Made by a program: the position numbers and the translations under genes | The notes under the pieces: generated by a model | Seen by the model: the letters and a program-made list of their open reading frames with translations, nothing else | Databases searched by the model: none | What the model was told of the DNA's origin: nothing | In this document: positions 5,970 through 7,308 of the stretch, piece by piece | Layout of the letters: each line of letters starts with the position of its first letter | Numbering within the stretch: position 1 is the first letter of the stretch | NCBI GenBank assembly: GCA_016789035.1 | Contig: JAEUSC010000369.1 | Span: 1-7,308, forward strand | From: Candidatus Omnitrophota bacterium | Lineage (GTDB): Bacteria; Omnitrophota; Gorgyraeia; Zapsychrales; Fredricksoniimonadaceae | DNA length: 7,308 nt | Reading direction: 5' to 3'

Positions 5970-7308
5970 TTAACTCTTTGATTCCTTTGTCACTTGCCCT
6001 TCATCCTTTATTTCGACATGAGGTTTGAGCAACGGAAAGAGGATCACATCTCGAATTGAATGAGAATCCGTTAAAAGCATAACGAGGCGATCAATCCCTA
6101 TTCCTAAACCGCCTGCAGGAGGCATTCCATGCTCCAAGGCACATAAAAAATCTTCATCAATCTCGCGTGTCCCGGTTTCCACATCATCATCCAAATCTTC
6201 AGTCAAACGCTGCCGCTGCTCCAAAGGATCATTTAACTCGGAATAAGCATTTCCAACTTCCATGCCTGCAATAAAAACTTCAAAGCGCTGCGAGATCCAC
6301 GGATTATCGGGAAGGGTCTTTGCCAAAGGACAGAGAAATGTAAAGTAATCCACAAAAAAGACCGGGTTCATGGTGGCATCTTCATCCAGCGCCTCTTCCA
6401 CAATTTTCATAACCGCCGAACGCGTTAGCTTGTCGACTTTAGCATGTGTATTCCGCTTACTTTTGACCTTAGCAAGCATTGTTTCCGCGTTGTCTTCCGG
6501 ATTGATATCAAATTTATCCTTAACTACTTTTGCAAAAGACCGTCTTTCCCATGGGGTTGTAAAGTCTATCTCTTTGCCTTGGTACTGTACAACGTATGAA
6601 CCATTAACTTCTTTGACGATCGAACTGATCATTTCTTCAGTCAGATTCATCATGTCCTGGACATCTCCATAGGACTGATACACTTCAAGCATGGTGAATT
6701 CGGGATTATGCCGTGTGGATATTCCTTCATTGCGAAAGTTGCGGTTCATTTCATATACCCGCTCTAACCCCCCAACCAGCAAACGCTTCAAATATAGCTC
6801 CGGCGCGATCCGCAAGAAGACATCCATGTCATAAGCATTATGCTTGGATTTAAAAGGACGCCCCCGGGCCCCACCAGCCATAGGTTGCAGCATCGGCGTT
6901 TCAACTTCAAGAAATCCCCGTTGATCCAAATAATTTCGAATCATCGAAACAATCCGACTGCGCTTAATGAAAACATCCCGTACGGCTGAGTTTGAAATCA
7001 TGTCCACATAGCGCTGCCGATAGCGAATTTCCACATCTTTTAATCCATGCCACTTCTCAGGCAAAGACAAAAGCGATTTGGATAAGATGGTCACCTCCGC
7101 CACACGAACACTTTGCTGTCCGGTTTTTGTAGTAAAAAGCTGTCCTTTGATGCCGACAATATCGCCAATATCCAAGTCTCCAACCAATTCAAAAATCTCG
7201 TCAGACAGATAATCTGCCTTGACAAATAATTGGATTTTGCCGGACTGATCCATCAAATCAAGAAAAAAGACCTTTCCATGTTTGCGGTTGGCCATGATAC
7301 GGCCCGCG
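5970..7308 (-). CDS. lysS: Lysyl-tRNA synthetase, class II (5' end cut by window edge)
   Basis: Charges tRNA-Lys with lysine in the cytoplasm. The frame is open to the window edge: codons before the ATG at 7295 read Ala-Gly-Arg-Ile and continue the conserved AGRIM-HGK strand of the N-terminal OB fold. That ATG is thus internal, and roughly 50-60 N-terminal residues are missing from a family usually 490-510 long. Counting from it: anticodon-binding OB fold 1-70; motif 1 region with FLEVETPML at 128-136; motif 2 FRNEGISTRHNPEFTMLE at 187-204; motif 3 GGLGIGIDRLVMLLTD at 395-410. RIAPELYLKRLLVGGLERVYE (162-182) is diagnostic for class II LysRS. The usual GGAxARPF is GGARGRPF here, and the segment before PLAK is FTFLC rather than the common acidic form ending in Ser; both look like lineage variation. 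The stop at 5970 is 16 bases from the next start. Confidence 0.96.
   Translation of the reverse strand, partial: AGRIMANRKHGKVFFLDLMDQSGKIQLFVKADYLSDEIFELVGDLDIGDIVGIKGQLFTTKTGQQSVRVAEVTILSKSLLSLPEKWHGLKDVEIRYRQRYVDMISNSAVRDVFIKRSRIVSMIRNYLDQRGFLEVETPMLQPMAGGARGRPFKSKHNAYDMDVFLRIAPELYLKRLLVGGLERVYEMNRNFRNEGISTRHNPEFTMLEVYQSYGDVQDMMNLTEEMISSIVKEVNGSYVVQYQGKEIDFTTPWERRSFAKVVKDKFDINPEDNAETMLAKVKSKRNTHAKVDKLTRSAVMKIVEEALDEDATMNPVFFVDYFTFLCPLAKTLPDNPWISQRFEVFIAGMEVGNAYSELNDPLEQRQRLTEDLDDDVETGTREIDEDFLCALEHGMPPAGGLGIGIDRLVMLLTDSHSIRDVILFPLLKPHVEIKDEGQVTKESKS

Noticed and set aside
7293..7295. ATG at 7295 as the lysS start
   Set aside because: Upstream codons continue the conserved LysRS N-terminal strand to the window edge, so this Met is internal.

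Overview
The window holds seven protein genes, all on the minus strand and read from high to low coordinates: lysS (incomplete at its 5' end) - lolC/lolE-type permease - lolD - ilvE - mcsA - mcsB - clpC (incomplete at its 3' end). Gaps between genes run from 1 to 77 bases, so this looks like one long operon or a set of overlapping transcription units. No stretch over 300 bases lacks a gene. I see no tRNA, rRNA, CRISPR array, insertion sequence or integration site.

Region by region: 7308-5970 is the main body of class II lysyl-tRNA synthetase. 5953-4004 encodes the membrane and ATPase subunits of a lipoprotein-releasing (Lol) ABC transporter. 3958-3089 encodes a fold-type IV branched-chain amino acid aminotransferase. 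3011-1 encodes the McsA zinc-finger activator, the McsB protein-arginine kinase and the front half of the ClpC AAA+ unfoldase. The last three belong to one pathway: McsB with McsA phosphorylates arginines on damaged proteins, and ClpC binds that mark through its N-domain and feeds the protein to the ClpP protease. The residues described in Bacillus for reading phosphoarginine are present in both McsB and ClpC.

Organism: LolC/E plus LolD point to a diderm (outer-membrane) bacterium, while mcsA-mcsB-clpC is best known from Firmicutes, where ctsR normally leads the operon. No ctsR is seen here. The mixture, and moderate GC that varies between genes, would fit a candidate phylum such as Omnitrophota or another diderm lineage. 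That is an inference from gene content and family memory, not a database result. In Bacillus subtilis lysS also lies upstream of the ctsR-mcsA-mcsB-clpC cluster, so the lysS/mcs/clpC neighbourhood may be old, with lolC-lolD-ilvE sitting between them here.

I did not find a clearly new system. The points most worth a second look are the ctsR-less phosphoarginine module in an apparent diderm, the short structured leader before mcsA (a GU-containing hairpin, a 7-base direct repeat and a GAAC-N4-GTTC palindrome), and a single LolC/E-type permease where classical systems have two.
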